A DNA stretch of 64,000 bases from Ursus arctos (Eukaryota > Chordata > Mammalia > Carnivora > Ursidae). Positions 1-11,600 of the stretch are shown in pieces. The notes below the pieces were generated by a model that searched no databases, was not told the DNA's origin, and was given only the letters and a program-made list of their open reading frames with translations. Numbering within the stretch: position 1 is the stretch's first letter; each line of letters opens with the position of its first letter. Made by a program: the position numbers and the translations under genes. Location: positions 19,514,850 through 19,578,849 of the forward strand of contig NW_026623019.1 of assembly GCF_023065955.2 (NCBI RefSeq), in the 5' to 3' direction.

Positions 1-1809
1 GGGCCAGAAAGCCACATCAGCTGATTTGAACTGGATACCATTTCTGTGAACAAGTGAAGCCCCATGCTTCTCATTGAATTTGTGAGCTCTAATTGATACC
101 ATCGAACTTTGACCTTGAGGGTTAAAGCGCGGCCAAGACACTGGGGGCTATGTGGCCATTAGTGATTGTTAGCCTAGTAGCTTCCCATCTGACATTTTTA
201 GAAACCATCAGTGGTTTAGAATGGTGACAATTTTAATGAACAACGTCGGAGTCAATGTTTCTGGTGACCTCATTGATTAACTGGGATCAGCTACTGGACA
301 GAAATTCATTATTCATTGGCCAGAAATTTTTAAAAGAGATGCTGGTTTAATGAACTTAGAACATAATAAAAGTTATATGTTGAAATGGGGTGCTTGAGGA
401 TAGGAGAAAAAAAAGGCTTTACGTGTCCAGACCGTTCTGTAAATTAAACCCACTTACTTTTTCTGGCTGGTTTGAACGCATCGGCTGTCGCTTTCTGTTG
501 GTGAAGTAAAAAGTATTGGACCGCAGTGGAAAGCCCTGTTCAGAACACAGGGTACTTTCACGACCCAGCAGAAGTGGGAAACTTTCCAGGTAAATGTGCT
601 TGGGAAGTCCCCACATGGCCACATGACAGAGATTAGTGAACCTTGTTAATGAAACCCACCCTCTCCCCACCCCGCGACCTTCAGCTCTCACGCAGATGCA
701 CCTGACATGCCAAGCCATTGTCCCTAGACCTTCTTTTAGACCGTCCTGACAAAGAACCATCACTTCCTGATATTCACCCCTCTGCGTTGTTTCTGTATGA
801 GTGTCCAGCTCCTACTTCCCCGCCCTCCCCACCCACATCAGCCTCATCTGCTTATCAGGTATTTAATATCTTCAAACTTATTTCTGCTGAAGCCAAAGTT
901 TTGGCCTCTGCGGTGTCATCAAAGTCTTCTCCATCCTCCCCAAATGTCTGCATGAATTCCCCCAGTAAGGCAAAACAAATTAAACCCCGGGTAGATTCCG
1001 TTATCATCTGGGTCCACCTCGAAAAGAGGCAGTTGAGGGTACGTAGTCTGAAATAGAAGGGACTCTTCGTGGATCGCAGAACCTCTGTGTACAAAGCCTG
1101 GCTTGCTCACTTCCCAGTCGTCTCATCCTCGGCCAGCCACATCACTTTCCAGACTTGAAATTCCTCTCTGCTGAAATGGGAGATTATTGAATTCAACGGC
1201 CGCCAAGTCTTCTTCTTTCAATTTTAAAAGCTTATTAGACTTTGATTCTTCCGTGTTTTGGCAGTTCTGTTATCTTAGCTTCATTGGCCTCTCTCACTAT
1301 GAAATAACAAAGCAGACTTTTCTGAGTTGATTCCTTGCCTCTCCTATCAAGTTATTACCTACTTGCTCGTCCATGCCAGCCAAGGGCCTTTCCTTCTTTG
1401 GCCTCTCCCCCAGACTAATTAAGTGAAGATCATTTGTACATGTACTCAGTGTGGAGTGATAGCAGACATGAGATTATCTGTATGTTTTTCCTAAGCCAGA
1501 AGCTTGAGCAATAATGTTTACTTGTTTCAGGCTTACACTTGAGAATTGGTCAAAAGAGTCATTTCCCTGGCTAAGCCGTAACTCAGTAGGAAATCATATT
1601 CATTTGAATGTTTTCTAAAACACATTTCTTGCTTCTTGGCTCTTAATAGCGCAATTTTATTTCTCTGATTCTTCCTACGAGAGTAATTACTGGCGCTTGG
1701 TGGGCTTACCTTTAAAAAAAGGAAGAAAAAAAATTGTAAAATTATATTTTGTTCTCTGGTATTATCATTATAAACTATGCAGTGATAGTTCAGTATTTAG
1801 TATTAGTTG
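1..1809. other. Unique sequence, no gene recognised
   Basis: No interspersed repeat or gene is recognised here. Open frames on both strands near 718-1110 overlap one another and resemble no protein family I know. The stretch 1180-1480 has no visible repeat and carries an AATTAA homeodomain-like core, so it may be old conserved non-coding sequence, but that is inference only. Confidence 0.5.
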
Positions 1810-1816
1810 TGATTTC

Positions 1817-1896
1817 TTTTCTTTTCTTTTTTTTTTTTTTCTCTCCCTGCCTGACCCTACTCCCTACATCAGACCTGGAAGGAAAATAGAGTAAGT
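1817..1896 (+). other. Candidate 18-nt microexon with strong splice signals
   Basis: A pyrimidine-rich tract of about 50 nt (1817-1870) contains a branch-point-like CTGAC about 20 nt before a CATCAG acceptor ending at 1872. The 18 nt at 1873-1890 read T-W-K-E-N-R in the open frame and are followed directly by GTAAGT at 1891. The length is a multiple of three. This is seen in the sequence; that it is ever spliced is inference. Splice-like motifs arise by chance in 64 kb, so confidence is low. Confidence 0.2.
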
Positions 1897-1899
1897 CAA

Positions 1900-4090
1900 T
1901 GAATAATGAAAACATTGGTATTTTAGCAATATTTACTAATATAAATTTCATGTCAAACATGAAATTTAAGCAAAATGGGCACATGATATTTAGGTAAGTG
2001 AATCCCCCCATGGCACCAGCCTCTGTGACTTTTGTTATAAAATTTTATGTGTCCTAAAATATGTCATCCATGTTATAAAATATATTTTTTAAACATATCA
2101 CAGCCGAGCATTTATTACACTTAGTAAGAAAGGAAGCAATTGCTATGGTATTTCAGAAGCTATATCTTTTTTTTAATGTAATACATGTTCATAGACTCTA
2201 AATAGTATTTTAAAACATACAATCTCTCTGAAAGAAAATATTCAACTAAAAATAAGAGAGATAACTTTTATGTGAGTAAAATGTTACCAGATTTTAAAAT
2301 TAAAGTCATCTTTGAAATTTTCACAGCAGAATGTGAAATAGAAATTTGCAAACTTCCTGTCAGAACAGTATAATCTTTAGTCTTGAGTGAGGCATTCAAT
2401 AACACATCAATGATCTTCCACGTATATATTTGAAGTATTTAAATACTTTAATACTCTTAAAGTATTTGTTGACAAAAAGGAATGTTCCCACTCAAGGCAT
2501 TTAGGGAAAGAAAAATTCCATCTGATGTATGTCTTCAAGAAAAAACCAGCTGAACATGTGTTCGGAGAAGCCTCAGGCAGGAGAAAGGAAAACAATCATA
2601 GTTGACTGTATCTTAAGAGAAATCATGCCAGAGCCATTTTAAATATCGGAATAATTAGTCTGAAATCATCCAGTGCAGCCCCGATCAATTTGAAATCTGG
2701 GACAAAAGCAGAGATTATAATTTGGCAATTGCTTGAACATGTTGAAATAGGGAAGTCGTGCTTAGGGAAAAATTACTCACAGGCTTGAGTGTTTAGAATT
2801 TTGACCTTTAGAAGGTTCATTAAGCTCTCCAGCACTCCATTTTTCAGTCAATGAAATGGGATATTTGCCAACTACCCTACATGAGATTTGTGATATGAAT
2901 GTAAGCAAATCTTTTAGAAATATAGAGAAAAGTCGTAAGTGCAAAAACCATGGTCATTTCCTCTTAATTTCTCTTTTTGTTGATTTAAAAATAACAAAAG
3001 TGGTTCGTGCTTATTGAAGACAATTTAGAAAATAAATGTGGTAGATAAATCCCAGAACTTACATTTCTAAGGCTATTTCAACTCTAAATGGGCCTCAGAG
3101 TCTTTTACCCTTCAGATGAGAGGAAACCTGGTTTTCCTTAGGGCTCCTTTCCTAATTAATTCCCTCTGGGAATCTTTGATGTGAATGGAGGGCAGAAAGA
3201 GAGTTCTACCCACAGCTCCCTACCCCCCCCCCCGCCCCGCCCCGTTCTGGAGGCTGGTGGTGCACTGTTTCGCTCCTCTTCTACTCCTAGGATGGTCCAC
3301 TATTACGTCCTTTCAGCCCCTGGTCTCCTCTGTGTTCTTCTTCCTTCCTTCAACCATCAATGCCTTCCTTGGGGTGGGGATGGGGGGTTCTCCAGGGTTT
3401 TTAAATTAACATGACAGATTCTCCTTCCTACTCTACATACGTAGAAAATCCAGGGTGTTGCAGGACTGAGGTGTGGGGAGATGGTAGCTCTGAGTTTGGC
3501 CCAGCCTCACCCTGTGACATCGCTCACGATGGTTTTCTCTCAGGGACTCCCTTGTCTTTCCTAACAGCGCAGTCTCTGGGGTGGCAGCCCGGCCCCTCCA
3601 ACAGGAACATGGGTCTTGGGATGGCCAAGGGGGTGCTGCTACCCTGAGACAAGATGGAGCAGAGACTGTGCAGCCACAGACAGGGATTTCCCCACAGCCT
3701 TCTGACACTGGATCCCAGCTGGTGAGGACCCGACTCATCCTTTTCCTTTTGCTCCACAAAAGGCATGACCTGGTTCTGTTGAATCTGGGGTAAGATATGG
3801 GGCTGGACTGCTTTCTGTGGAGGTGGCTGGAGTCGTCTCTCACAGCGATCCTAGGCCTAAGCACTATTTCTATGACAGGATTTTTCTGGAACAACCTGTA
3901 GGAAGGTTATGAGGCTGCACCCCCAACCCCTCCCAGAACACGTCCAGCTTTGCCTCCCATGTTAATCTGACAAACTGAGAGCCTGGGTGGTCTTCCCAAA
4001 TCTTCTCGAGCCTCTGCCTTCTATATCTGAGCTCTGCTGAAGTTCCTTGCAGCTTTTTCTGAGGTTTTATTCTTTTCTCTTTTCTCACTC
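1900..4090. other. Unique, partly AT-rich sequence
   Basis: No gene is recognised. 1900-3080 is AT-rich. A C-rich run lies at about 3224-3245. From 3180 to 3900 the base composition becomes GC-richer and long frames occur on both strands, the longest 153 codons on the minus strand at 3433-3894, but none resembles a known domain. Confidence 0.45.
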
Positions 4091-4094
4091 CTTT

Positions 4095-4195
4095 TCTAGG
4101 TGGTCATATCCATTCTTAAGGCTTTCAGATTCATCAACTTGCTGATGTCTCCCTCATATGTCAATCTAGTCAGACCTCTCTTCTGACCTCCAAGG
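4095..4195 (+). mobile_element. L2 LINE fragment (plus orientation)
   Basis: A short decayed match to the L2 reverse-transcriptase region: a run resembling the stretch ending in GACCTCTCTTCTGACCTCC, which in L2 precedes the segment found inverted immediately downstream. Assignment is from memory of the L2 consensus. The edges are soft. Confidence 0.4.
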
Positions 4196-4560
4196 TGATG
4201 GTGGTTTTGAGGAGTGGGGTGATGGAAGTGACCATGTAGGTCTGGATTCTTGATCTGTTTTGAAGGTGGAGACAATGGAATGTCTTGGTTGCTGTGGGAA
4301 AAAGAAAAGTGTCAACAGTAACGCTTAAATTTTTGGCTCAAACAAATGGTTGAATGCAGCTTCCATTTGAGATGGGGAAGACTGTGGAAACATCGGGGGA
4401 CATCAAGAGTTCAGTTTTGAGGTATCTGTTAGTCATGCAAAAGAGGTTGAAAAAGCAGGTCTCTATTGAAATGAAGAGTTAGAAGAGAGGTCTGAGAGGT
4501 GTCAACATCAAATTCATAGAATAGGACAAGGTCACCAGTAGAATAATGTAATTATATCTG
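4195..4560 (-). mobile_element. L2 LINE ORF2 fragment (minus orientation)
   Basis: Read on the minus strand, this resembles the L2 ORF2 3' half. It includes the stretches AAAACTGAACTCTTGATG, CAGTCTTCCCCATCTC and CACCTTCAAAAC in the order expected for L2. It abuts a plus-orientation L2 piece, so the pair is convergent. It is heavily decayed with no open frame. Confidence 0.6.
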
Positions 4561-6216
4561 GCATTTACAGATACATAATGTATAATACCTATTTGTGTTG
4601 TGTTTGTTCATTTTAAATATTTTCTATTAATTATAATTTTTATATAAATATGTATATTAATATAATATCGACACGTTAAATATGTTACTAATATTTCCAA
4701 GTCTGTTGATCACATTGTACCATTGCTTTTCAAAATGGCTGTAGAATATACATTCCCTTCATCTATCTACAAATGTATCCATTTCTTCCTAGAATGTTGT
4801 TTTTACTTAGGTATCACATCCCAACTGGGTATAAAATCACCAGAAACAAGTCAAGTGCTGTATTTATCTGCAGGCCAAAGGGTGGCCCTACTCCAAGATG
4901 ATGAGCAGTTCAGAGACATTTGTTCTCACATATATGAGATGAGTAAAGGGATTTCGGCTTTCGGTTTAAAAGATTAACTCCAAGGGAACTATCCTGGTTC
5001 AAACAGCTAGCTACTATGAAAATCTGTTGGAGAGCGAGATGTCTGATCGTTTCTGAGGAGTAAGGAGGAGAATCAGGCTCCCTGACGTTGGCACATGCCA
5101 AATTGGGTTGGGTCCTTGCAGCAGTAAGAAAACCAGCAAATGAAACAAATTCCTTTAAGAAAATGGTATTCCACTTAAGAACGGATAATGGAGTTTTGTA
5201 AGCCCATGTTTTTGTTATTACTACACCAGCTCTTGGTAAGACCGTACTTAGAACTGATATAGATTTGAAAAATAGATTATTGTCACTTTTCGTGAGCTCT
5301 TTTCCCTGTCCTTTACCCTCGAGACCCCATTCCTCCATTTTCAGGACGCCTGAGAGCTAGGTCGGTTTCCCACTAGCTTGGGAAATGAGCCCACACCTGA
5401 TAAGTGATCATTCTCACCAGGACAGCATTTCCAAGCAAGGGGAAGTGGTTGAAATTTATAGTAATACTATATCTTTAGAGAGCATCTTTCTCTTAGGAGC
5501 TCGTTGTATTTTTATGGGCATTCGCTTAATTCTCCCCAGGACCCAGGAGAAACCAGTGACAGTAATGACACATACGAATACCTATAAACCTTAATGATAG
5601 ATGCCACTATTGCCCTAGGAAGGAAATGTCTACCTTGAGTGTAGCCTTTCTCCTTAATGCAAAACTCTGCTGAGAGAGAGATTCCATTGCTGCCACCCGA
5701 CCGCCTCCTCCAAGCCTAAAAGGCTGAGCTGCTTCTTGGGTTGAGTGGATTTCCTCTTCCAAAAACTAGAGAAAAATCATGTTCGTTACTATCCCAATGT
5801 AGGAAGTACCACTATAAAAATAGACGGCTCAGCAATTCAGTTCATCAATTATTTGCTGAGGGGCTACTCTGTGTGCCAGGCCTTTCGGGACACAGTCCAT
5901 GGCCAAAAGTTTAGAGTCTGTCCAAGACATCGTTCCCAGCTATGGGCCAACAAGAGCCATCCCAGGTAGGTAATCCGAACTAACTGAGGAGGCGTTCTAA
6001 CAGATTTCTGATTCCTGCCTAAAGACAGCTTGACTCAGCTTATCTCCAGTGGGTTCTAGGATTCTGCCTTTTTAATAAAATCCATTTTGACTTCAAGGGT
6101 GTTTTCCTGAGCTATCAAATCTGGGAGTCCTTGCTCTCGTTGATTAGTTACGCAATGACAGATGACATTTTAAACAACTGGGGAAAGGAAGCCGTAGAAG
6201 TAGAATGTTGTTGAAC
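4560..6216. other. Unique sequence, AT-rich at the start
   Basis: 4570-4740 is very AT-rich. The rest has no recognised gene. Around 5835-5880 a short stretch resembles the TTATTGAGC..TGTGCCAGGC block found in MIR and L2 3' ends (orientation reversed), but it is too short to assign firmly. Confidence 0.4.
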
Positions 6217-6229
6217 GGGGGGGGGGGGG
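6217..6229 (+). repeat. Homopolymer G13
   Basis: Thirteen consecutive G residues follow TTGAAC. The run is likely to be unstable in sequencing and replication. Confidence 0.9.
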
Positions 6230-6239
6230 CAGTTTGTGC

Positions 6240-6480
6240 AGTAGCTAAGGGTGGCATTTGCTCTCCGTCTGTTCGAATCTCTCCTTTCCCTCTTCCTAAC
6301 TCTGAGACATTTGGCAAGCTTCTCAAATGTGTTAGCATTCAGTTTGAGCACGCAGTTGTCTTCTGTAAAACAGACATCATAAGTCCTGATTTTATAGGTT
6401 GTTTTACTAATTAAATAAGACACTGCATGCCAAGTGTCTGTTCGTGGTAGATACTATTGTCGTTGCCATCATCGTTGGCA
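6240..6480 (+). mobile_element. MIR-like SINE, decayed
   Basis: Weak colinear similarity to MIR: TTCGAATCTC, then a block like GACATTTGGCAAG, then TCTGTAAAAC and a 3' part with repeated AT-rich words. An interruption in the middle suggests an internal insertion. Very old and uncertain. Confidence 0.35.
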
Positions 6481-7500
6481 AAACTCAAAACAAAAATCGA
6501 ACCACCCATAGTCACCCCCTTCTTTAGAATATTGAACCCCTCTGTCATCAGCTCGGTAATGACAGATGTCAGACACACGCACATGCCCGCATCCCGAAGT
6601 AGAAGGTTGACCAACAGCACGTCTCAAACAGCATTCCACTTTAGTCTTAATCAAACTTTTTGTTTTAAGGAGTAAGTTAAAAGAAAACAGTCTTATTCTC
6701 ACGTGGATTCCTTGATTGTTTTTCTTCCAAGCAAATGTTGGCATTATTAGTTTTGAATTCTTCTGGTGAGGGCGTAGGGTCTCTGTGTAAGGACCTTATC
6801 CATAAATATATTCAATGTTGGTACAGAAGGACTGATCAAACCATACATTCTGTGTGAGGACTCTATTTTCTCCCCAAGGAGACAAGAAATGTGCTGGGAC
6901 TCTTCCTGAAAAACCAATGGACATCACGTAGAAACTGCAAGAGAAAAAAATCCCATAAGGCCTTTATGATATGTAGCTTTCTGCCTGGAAGTTTTAGGCA
7001 GTACCGGTTAAGAAAAGACGTGCCCCCTAGGGGAGGAAAAGAATGTAAATTCTAAGACCAGATGCAGAACAGAGCCACTGGCAAGCCAGGGAGGAGAGGG
7101 TTAACAGAGCCAGAGGTTAGTTACCAGTTAACATTTGTGGGGATGTTTTATGGACCCAGCAAGTAAAACAGGCTGGATTCCAGATGTCACAGCTGAGGTT
7201 ACCAGCCTCTGGAGGGATCTCCAAATAATCCCTCTTAATTCTACTTTCTTCAAAAGGCAGAAGGAAGAGGGGGTGAGTTGGAGAGAGCAATCAGGGAGGC
7301 GGGGGTGGAAAGGGTGGAAAGGGAAGACTTGCACGTAAACAATAAGAACAAGACACTTATCATTTATCAACATATCTCAAAAACTAGTTCTACGGATGTT
7401 TGCTTAAAGGTATGAAACAGGCATTTTTTTTGGTATTCCTGTAACCATGTCATTGAGACATCATGATTCTAGTATTTTTTAATGTCCATGATATTATTCC
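6481..7500. other. Unique sequence, no gene recognised
   Basis: No repeat is recognised. A G-rich stretch at about 7268-7325 has several GGG and GGGGG runs. 6730-7130 is repeat-free and moderately CpG-containing, with no supported function. Confidence 0.4.
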
Positions 7501-7504
7501 TTAG

Positions 7505-8060
7505 AATAGTCAATAGTTCATTCATTCATGCATTCCAGCATTCATTCGTGTATTTACCCAAAATTTCGTGAGGCATTTTCTAGAAGCCAAAGAGACATTA
7601 AGGTATATTCATGTTCTTTAGAGCTTGTTCTATTCGGGAGATGGAGACATGGCCACATAATGATCCTATCATGAGAAAGGTAAGTGTGAGAATAAACATG
7701 GGTGCAAGGTGCATGGAGCATGGGGCATGGAGGCAGGCCCAAAGGCCGTGGAGGTCCAGGAAGAATCCCAAGAAGGTGTATTATACAAAACTGCATCTTA
7801 AAGGACCGTGATTCTTGCAGCCGTGCAGAAGAGCAGGAATTCCTGGGCCTGGAGATGGAAGTAACATGAAATCACCTGGGGAAAGTGAAGGATAATTCCA
7901 TGTAGCTAGTCCACGGGGCACATCAGTTGGGGGGGTGGGCAGGTGATTGGGATCGCGCTGGGAGAGTGGACTTTATCTCATGAAAATAAGGACATACTAA
8001 ATGTTGTTAGGAACAGGGTAAGCTCATTAGTATTCAGCATATGTGTCATGGAGAAAGGAA
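7505..8060 (-). mobile_element. L2 LINE 3' part (minus orientation)
   Basis: Begins with TTCATTCATTCATGC, the reverse complement of the L2 3' terminal ATGAATGAA tail. It continues through segments equivalent to the L2 3' region and ends near GTGGACTTTATCTCATG, which corresponds to an internal L2 segment. No target duplication is visible. Family assignment is from memory of the consensus. Confidence 0.55.
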
Positions 8061-8194
8061 AGGAGATAGCAGAGGTTTGGGCAAACAAGGAATTAATTAA
8101 AGGGACATGAACATGAACTAGAAACCTGCCATCCTCTAGGCGTAATGCTGGGGTGCTTCCATAGACTATTACCTTGTAGAATCACACAACCACA

Positions 8195-8375
8195 TACACA
8201 AACAATCTGTGTTGTAACAATTACCCTCTCCGATTTCCCGATAAAGGGACTGAGGTTTATCAAGTTTATGTACCTTGCCCAAGCTGCCATGCCCGCAAAC
8301 GGCAGATATAGAACTCAAACCCACAGTCTGGCAAAAAGCCACACTCTCTCGTCTCTATACCATGTTGCCCTTGGA
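8195..8375 (-). mobile_element. MIR SINE (minus orientation)
   Basis: The reverse-complement MIR core is readable in order: a decayed GAGGAAACTGAGG equivalent (AAAGGGACTGAGG), CTTGCCCAAG, AGAACTCAAACCCA and ACCATGTTGCCC. This order fits the inverted MIR core closely. Confidence 0.75.
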
Positions 8376-8539
8376 GAACATAACTCTGGGTCAGGATTTC
8401 ACTGGGCTTGAGGGGATAATGATGGAATCTGTCGGTAACTTACAAGAAGGCTTGAAACAACCAAGCGAGACAGAGTCTAACTGCAACAACTGAATAAGAC
8501 CCTGAATCTTAATCTTCCTGTCATAAAAGACAAAGAAGG

Positions 8540-8845
8540 ATGGTCAGGATTAACGCAGTTGGCAATCTCAGCAACCCGCCATCAGACTCCACTCTGAGCA
8601 CACGCGGAACAGCACTTAGTCCTACCCAAGCCATTGTGACTGACAAGAGAAGTGTGCTGTCTTCTGAACACGCACAACACGGACGATTTTTCCAAATGAA
8701 TTATTCATTCAAAGCTCCCAACAAAAAAACGCGTTGCTTTTCATTCAGTGAGGGGGCTGCGAGGAGGGGGATTAGAAGTGCTGAGGTGACGGGAAGGATG
8801 TTGACGTTATCTAACAGACGGAGGAGCTATAATAATAAGCTTTAA
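8540..8845 (+). other. CpG-retaining block with 101-codon open frame
   Basis: I count 13 CpG dinucleotides between 8552 and 8821 at ordinary GC content, far more than normal in methylated mammalian intergenic DNA. A TGACGTTA element (CRE half-site-like) lies at about 8802. One frame stays open for 101 codons from an ATG with A at -3 and G at +4. I recognise no domain; the peptide is basic and low in hydrophobic blocks. CpG retention with no repeat suggests purifying selection or hypomethylation, so an enhancer or conserved non-coding element is more likely than a gene. Confidence 0.3.
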
Positions 8846-9239
8846 GGTAACAGTTGCTAAATAAAGGCAAGTCTAGTGAAATATGCAATTAAAAAAGAAT
8901 AGAAATTGATTGGTGACAATAAGTCAGGGATCACAAATGCAAGTTGGTTTGGTACCTGAGCTGTGAGAAGAATGTAAAGAAGAAACGTATTTTCTGAAAA
9001 TAGTTGTGGTTTCTTAAAAAGTCAAGTAATTGTTAGAGATTCAAATGAATTCTTCCACGAATACTGAAATGTATGTGCTATTTTTATTAGGAAATTTACT
9101 AGCCATAGGAAATCTCAGGCAGATGGTGCTTTAATATTCATTTTCTCCCCAGAGGACAGAGGAAATTTGGGAATCGTCTTTCAAGGATCTCCTTCTTTCA
9201 AGGATCTCCTTAGGACACATAAATAGAACAGAAAGAAAA
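8846..9239. other. Unique sequence with a 17-bp tandem duplication
   Basis: No gene is recognised. At 9177-9210 the unit TCTTTCAAGGATCTCCT occurs twice in exact tandem. The flanks show no element to which it would belong. Confidence 0.6.
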
Positions 9240-9700
9240 ACATGAATCAGAAAATTAAGGACACGACAAGCAAAGGCCTTGATATTTGGAATTCTTACAA
9301 ATTGATGAGAAAACTATAAACACCCCAATTAAAATGGGGTAAGAACATTAGCAAGCAATTCACAAAAAGAGGAAATCAAATGGTCAATATAATTGCCCAT
9401 GAAAACATCCCCAAAAGCAATCATCACAAAAACTCAAATGAAAAGAACAATTTCAGATTCTCTTTATTTATTTAGGTAACTCAATTGGCAATATTAAAAT
9501 GATGAGGAGTCTTGGCAAGTTTGTTGAGGAAATGGTTATCATCATACATTGTAGTTAGGAGTGAAATTGGTATATATATTTCTGGAAACTATTTCGGTAA
9601 TAGTTCTAAACAAGAATTGAGAAATTTATAAACACAACCATTCAACAACTCATGTCTAGGAATTTATTCAGAGAAATAATGGAAACAGTATGCAAATATT
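9240..9700 (+). mobile_element. Old L1 fragment (L1ME-type), ORF2 3' region
   Basis: Decayed but colinear with old L1 ORF2: GAGGAAATCAAATGG, then a block like AATTGGCAATATTAAAATGATG, TTCTGGAAACTATTTCGG, and CTAGGAATTTATTCAGAGAAATAATGG. All frames are broken. The age class is inferred from divergence. Confidence 0.65.
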
Positions 9701-10262
9701 TGTGATTGACAGAATAGTTATCCAATGAAGACCTTTCCCTGCAAGACCTACTTCAGTACTTACCACTAGGCCTTGAGGTACATAGTATCTTAGCCTCACT
9801 AACTTCTTAGGCATTAATTAATTTACCAACTTGTAAGGCATGAATGAGAAGGGACCAGAACTTGAGTCTGCCTGCAGACCCTTCATTTTACTGTCCGTAG
9901 AAGAGTGGAGGCTTTCTTTAAAAACTCCCACTCAACTGGTTTGCCAGATTAATGGAATATCTCCATTCCTTCCACAAAACACACAGGTGGGTGTTCACGG
10001 CATGCCGTGAGCCCGTCACCAGTAGACATGCCTCTGTTGAGCCCAATAGCTTCTGCTTCTCCAGCTGAGTTATATGTTTACCAACAGTCAGTTGTGTTTC
10101 TCCCCATGCATTTATCCCAGGTATAATTATCTTTGTCATTATGTAATTTAATTAAATATCATGTAAATTCTAGCCCCCATATGAGTGTGAAAAGACAGGA
10201 GTTTTTGTTTCTGTGAAAGCTAAGTTAAACACTTTGAACACACTCCCTACACTTGAGCTGTT
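9700..10262. other. Unique sequence with a 16-bp perfect palindrome
   Basis: No repeat is recognised. ATTAATTAA occurs near 9814. TCACGGCATGCCGTGA at 9995-10010 is its own reverse complement and contains a GGCATGCC core. No gene is seen. Confidence 0.5.
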
Positions 10263-10263
10263 A

Positions 10264-10294
<31 letters not shown>

Positions 10295-10300
10295 CAAAAA
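10263..10300 (+). repeat. (AAAAC)n microsatellite
   Basis: About six AAAAC units between an A7 and an A6 run. No SINE body is attached on either side, so this is not simply a SINE tail. Confidence 0.9.
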
Positions 10301-10453
10301 ACCCCACTCTTGCTGTGAAATTAAGTGGGGGCATGATTAAAGTATTAGGAAGATTTTATTAACTCGGTATTAATGATTTCATAATTAATGGCTTCATGTT
10401 TCTTTAAGTTCTGACTCCACTTAAAGTACTAATAAATAATATTTATGGAACAC

Positions 10454-10960
10454 TATGGTAAGCAGGATAATGGTCCCCCAAAGATGAACACATCTTAGTC
10501 CCCAGAACCTGTGAATATGTTAGGTTGCGTGACAAAGGCAAGTTACAGTTGCTGATAGTTTATCAGGTAACAGGGCAATTATGCTGACTATCTGGGTGGG
10601 CCCAGTGTAATCGGGAGGATCCTTAAAAGTAGAAGAGGGAAGATGAAGGGAAGAGAATCAAGAAAGATGTGATAAAAGCTCCAAGTTCACCATGTGAGGA
10701 CTCCACCTGCCCTTGCTGGCTTTAAGAGTGGAGGAAGTGGCTCAAACTCAAAGAACGAGGACAACCTCTAGCAACTGGAAAAAGAAATGAATTCTCCCCT
10801 GGAGCTTCCAGAAAAAAAAAAAACACAGCCCTGCTGGCACCTCAGTTTCCGCCCAATGAGACCCGTGTTGAACCTCAGACCCGTAGCCCAGTAAGACAGT
10901 AAGTTTGAGTTGTTTTATGCTAATAAGTTTGTGGTAATTTGTTACATTCGCAACAATATG
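10454..10960 (+). mobile_element. Solo MaLR-like LTR (ERVL-MaLR type)
   Basis: Colinear with a widespread old mammalian LTR. The stretch begins with GTCCCCCAAAGATGAACAC. In order follow CCCCAGAACCTGTGAATATG, GGGTGGGCCCAGTGTAAT, TTCTCCCCTGGAGC, GCCCTGCTGGCACCT and GTTTGTGGTAATTTGTTAC. No internal retroviral genes flank it, so it is a solo LTR. The subfamily name is not certain. Confidence 0.6.
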
Positions 10961-10964
10961 TGGC

Positions 10965-11339
10965 CATCAATGGATTTTTAAAACTGTACGACCATTTCCA
11001 ACTTGCCTCTTCCAATATTGGTTTTGCCATAAAATCTCAGAAGAGAGAAAACGAGTGGAATTCAACCTGCTCCTAACAGTTGCCATTATTGTTAAGAGAA
11101 GAGAGTGGGGTGTTGCTAAGCTCTGTTGAGGGAACTGAGGCAGAATGCAGTGTTTAGGAAGCAGAGATCTAGAATCAGTCTCCCTGCCAGAGACCGGGCT
11201 TGGCCGCTCTATACACCAAAGCAAACGTACTGGTGCTTAGAAGTACTCAGTAACTGTTAGCTACTTCTTATGACACGGCGGTACTTCAGAAGTGCAAGAC
11301 CTTCTAGAACATCCAAAGGCAAAGCGTTATTACAGATCT
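10965..11339. other. Unique sequence
   Basis: No repeat or gene is recognised. The stretch lies between the LTR and the L2 fragment. Confidence 0.4.
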
Positions 11340-11600
11340 AGGTTAATTTTGCAGACCTGCCCACACACTTCCCCTGTTTGCATCTCCTGCTTGGTTCAGT
11401 TTGGTGGTTCGCTATACAGTCCCCGAGTCTTTTTCTTCTTCCTGGTGACTTCTCATTTCTCTGACACTTTTGTTTTTCTCTCTTCTTGCTAAGTCCTATT
11501 CACCCCTTAAGTTTTTGCTCAAATTTCTTTTCTGTGAGATCTTCCCAGATAATTACATCCTGTAGCAGTAATCTCTCCACTAACCCTTCTGCATGGTTAT
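11340..11600 (+). mobile_element. L2 LINE fragment (plus orientation)
   Basis: The pyrimidine-rich stretch with CTAAGTCCTATTCACCCCTTAAG, read as two shorter words, is followed by TTTTTGCTCAAATTTC and GTGAGATCTTCCCAGAT. This corresponds to the L2 3' segment in which precursors of the words TCAAATGTCAC and CCTTCCCTGA occur. A possible L2 terminal piece is at 11950-12010. Confidence 0.55.

Noticed and set aside
718..1110. Open frames on both strands with acidic and basic stretches
   Set aside because: They overlap each other on opposite strands, lack convincing splice signals, and match no family I recognise. More likely chance frames.
3433..3894. 153-codon minus-strand frame, the second longest in the window
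   Set aside because: No domain, low-complexity composition, and several competing frames over the same span. Length alone is not support.
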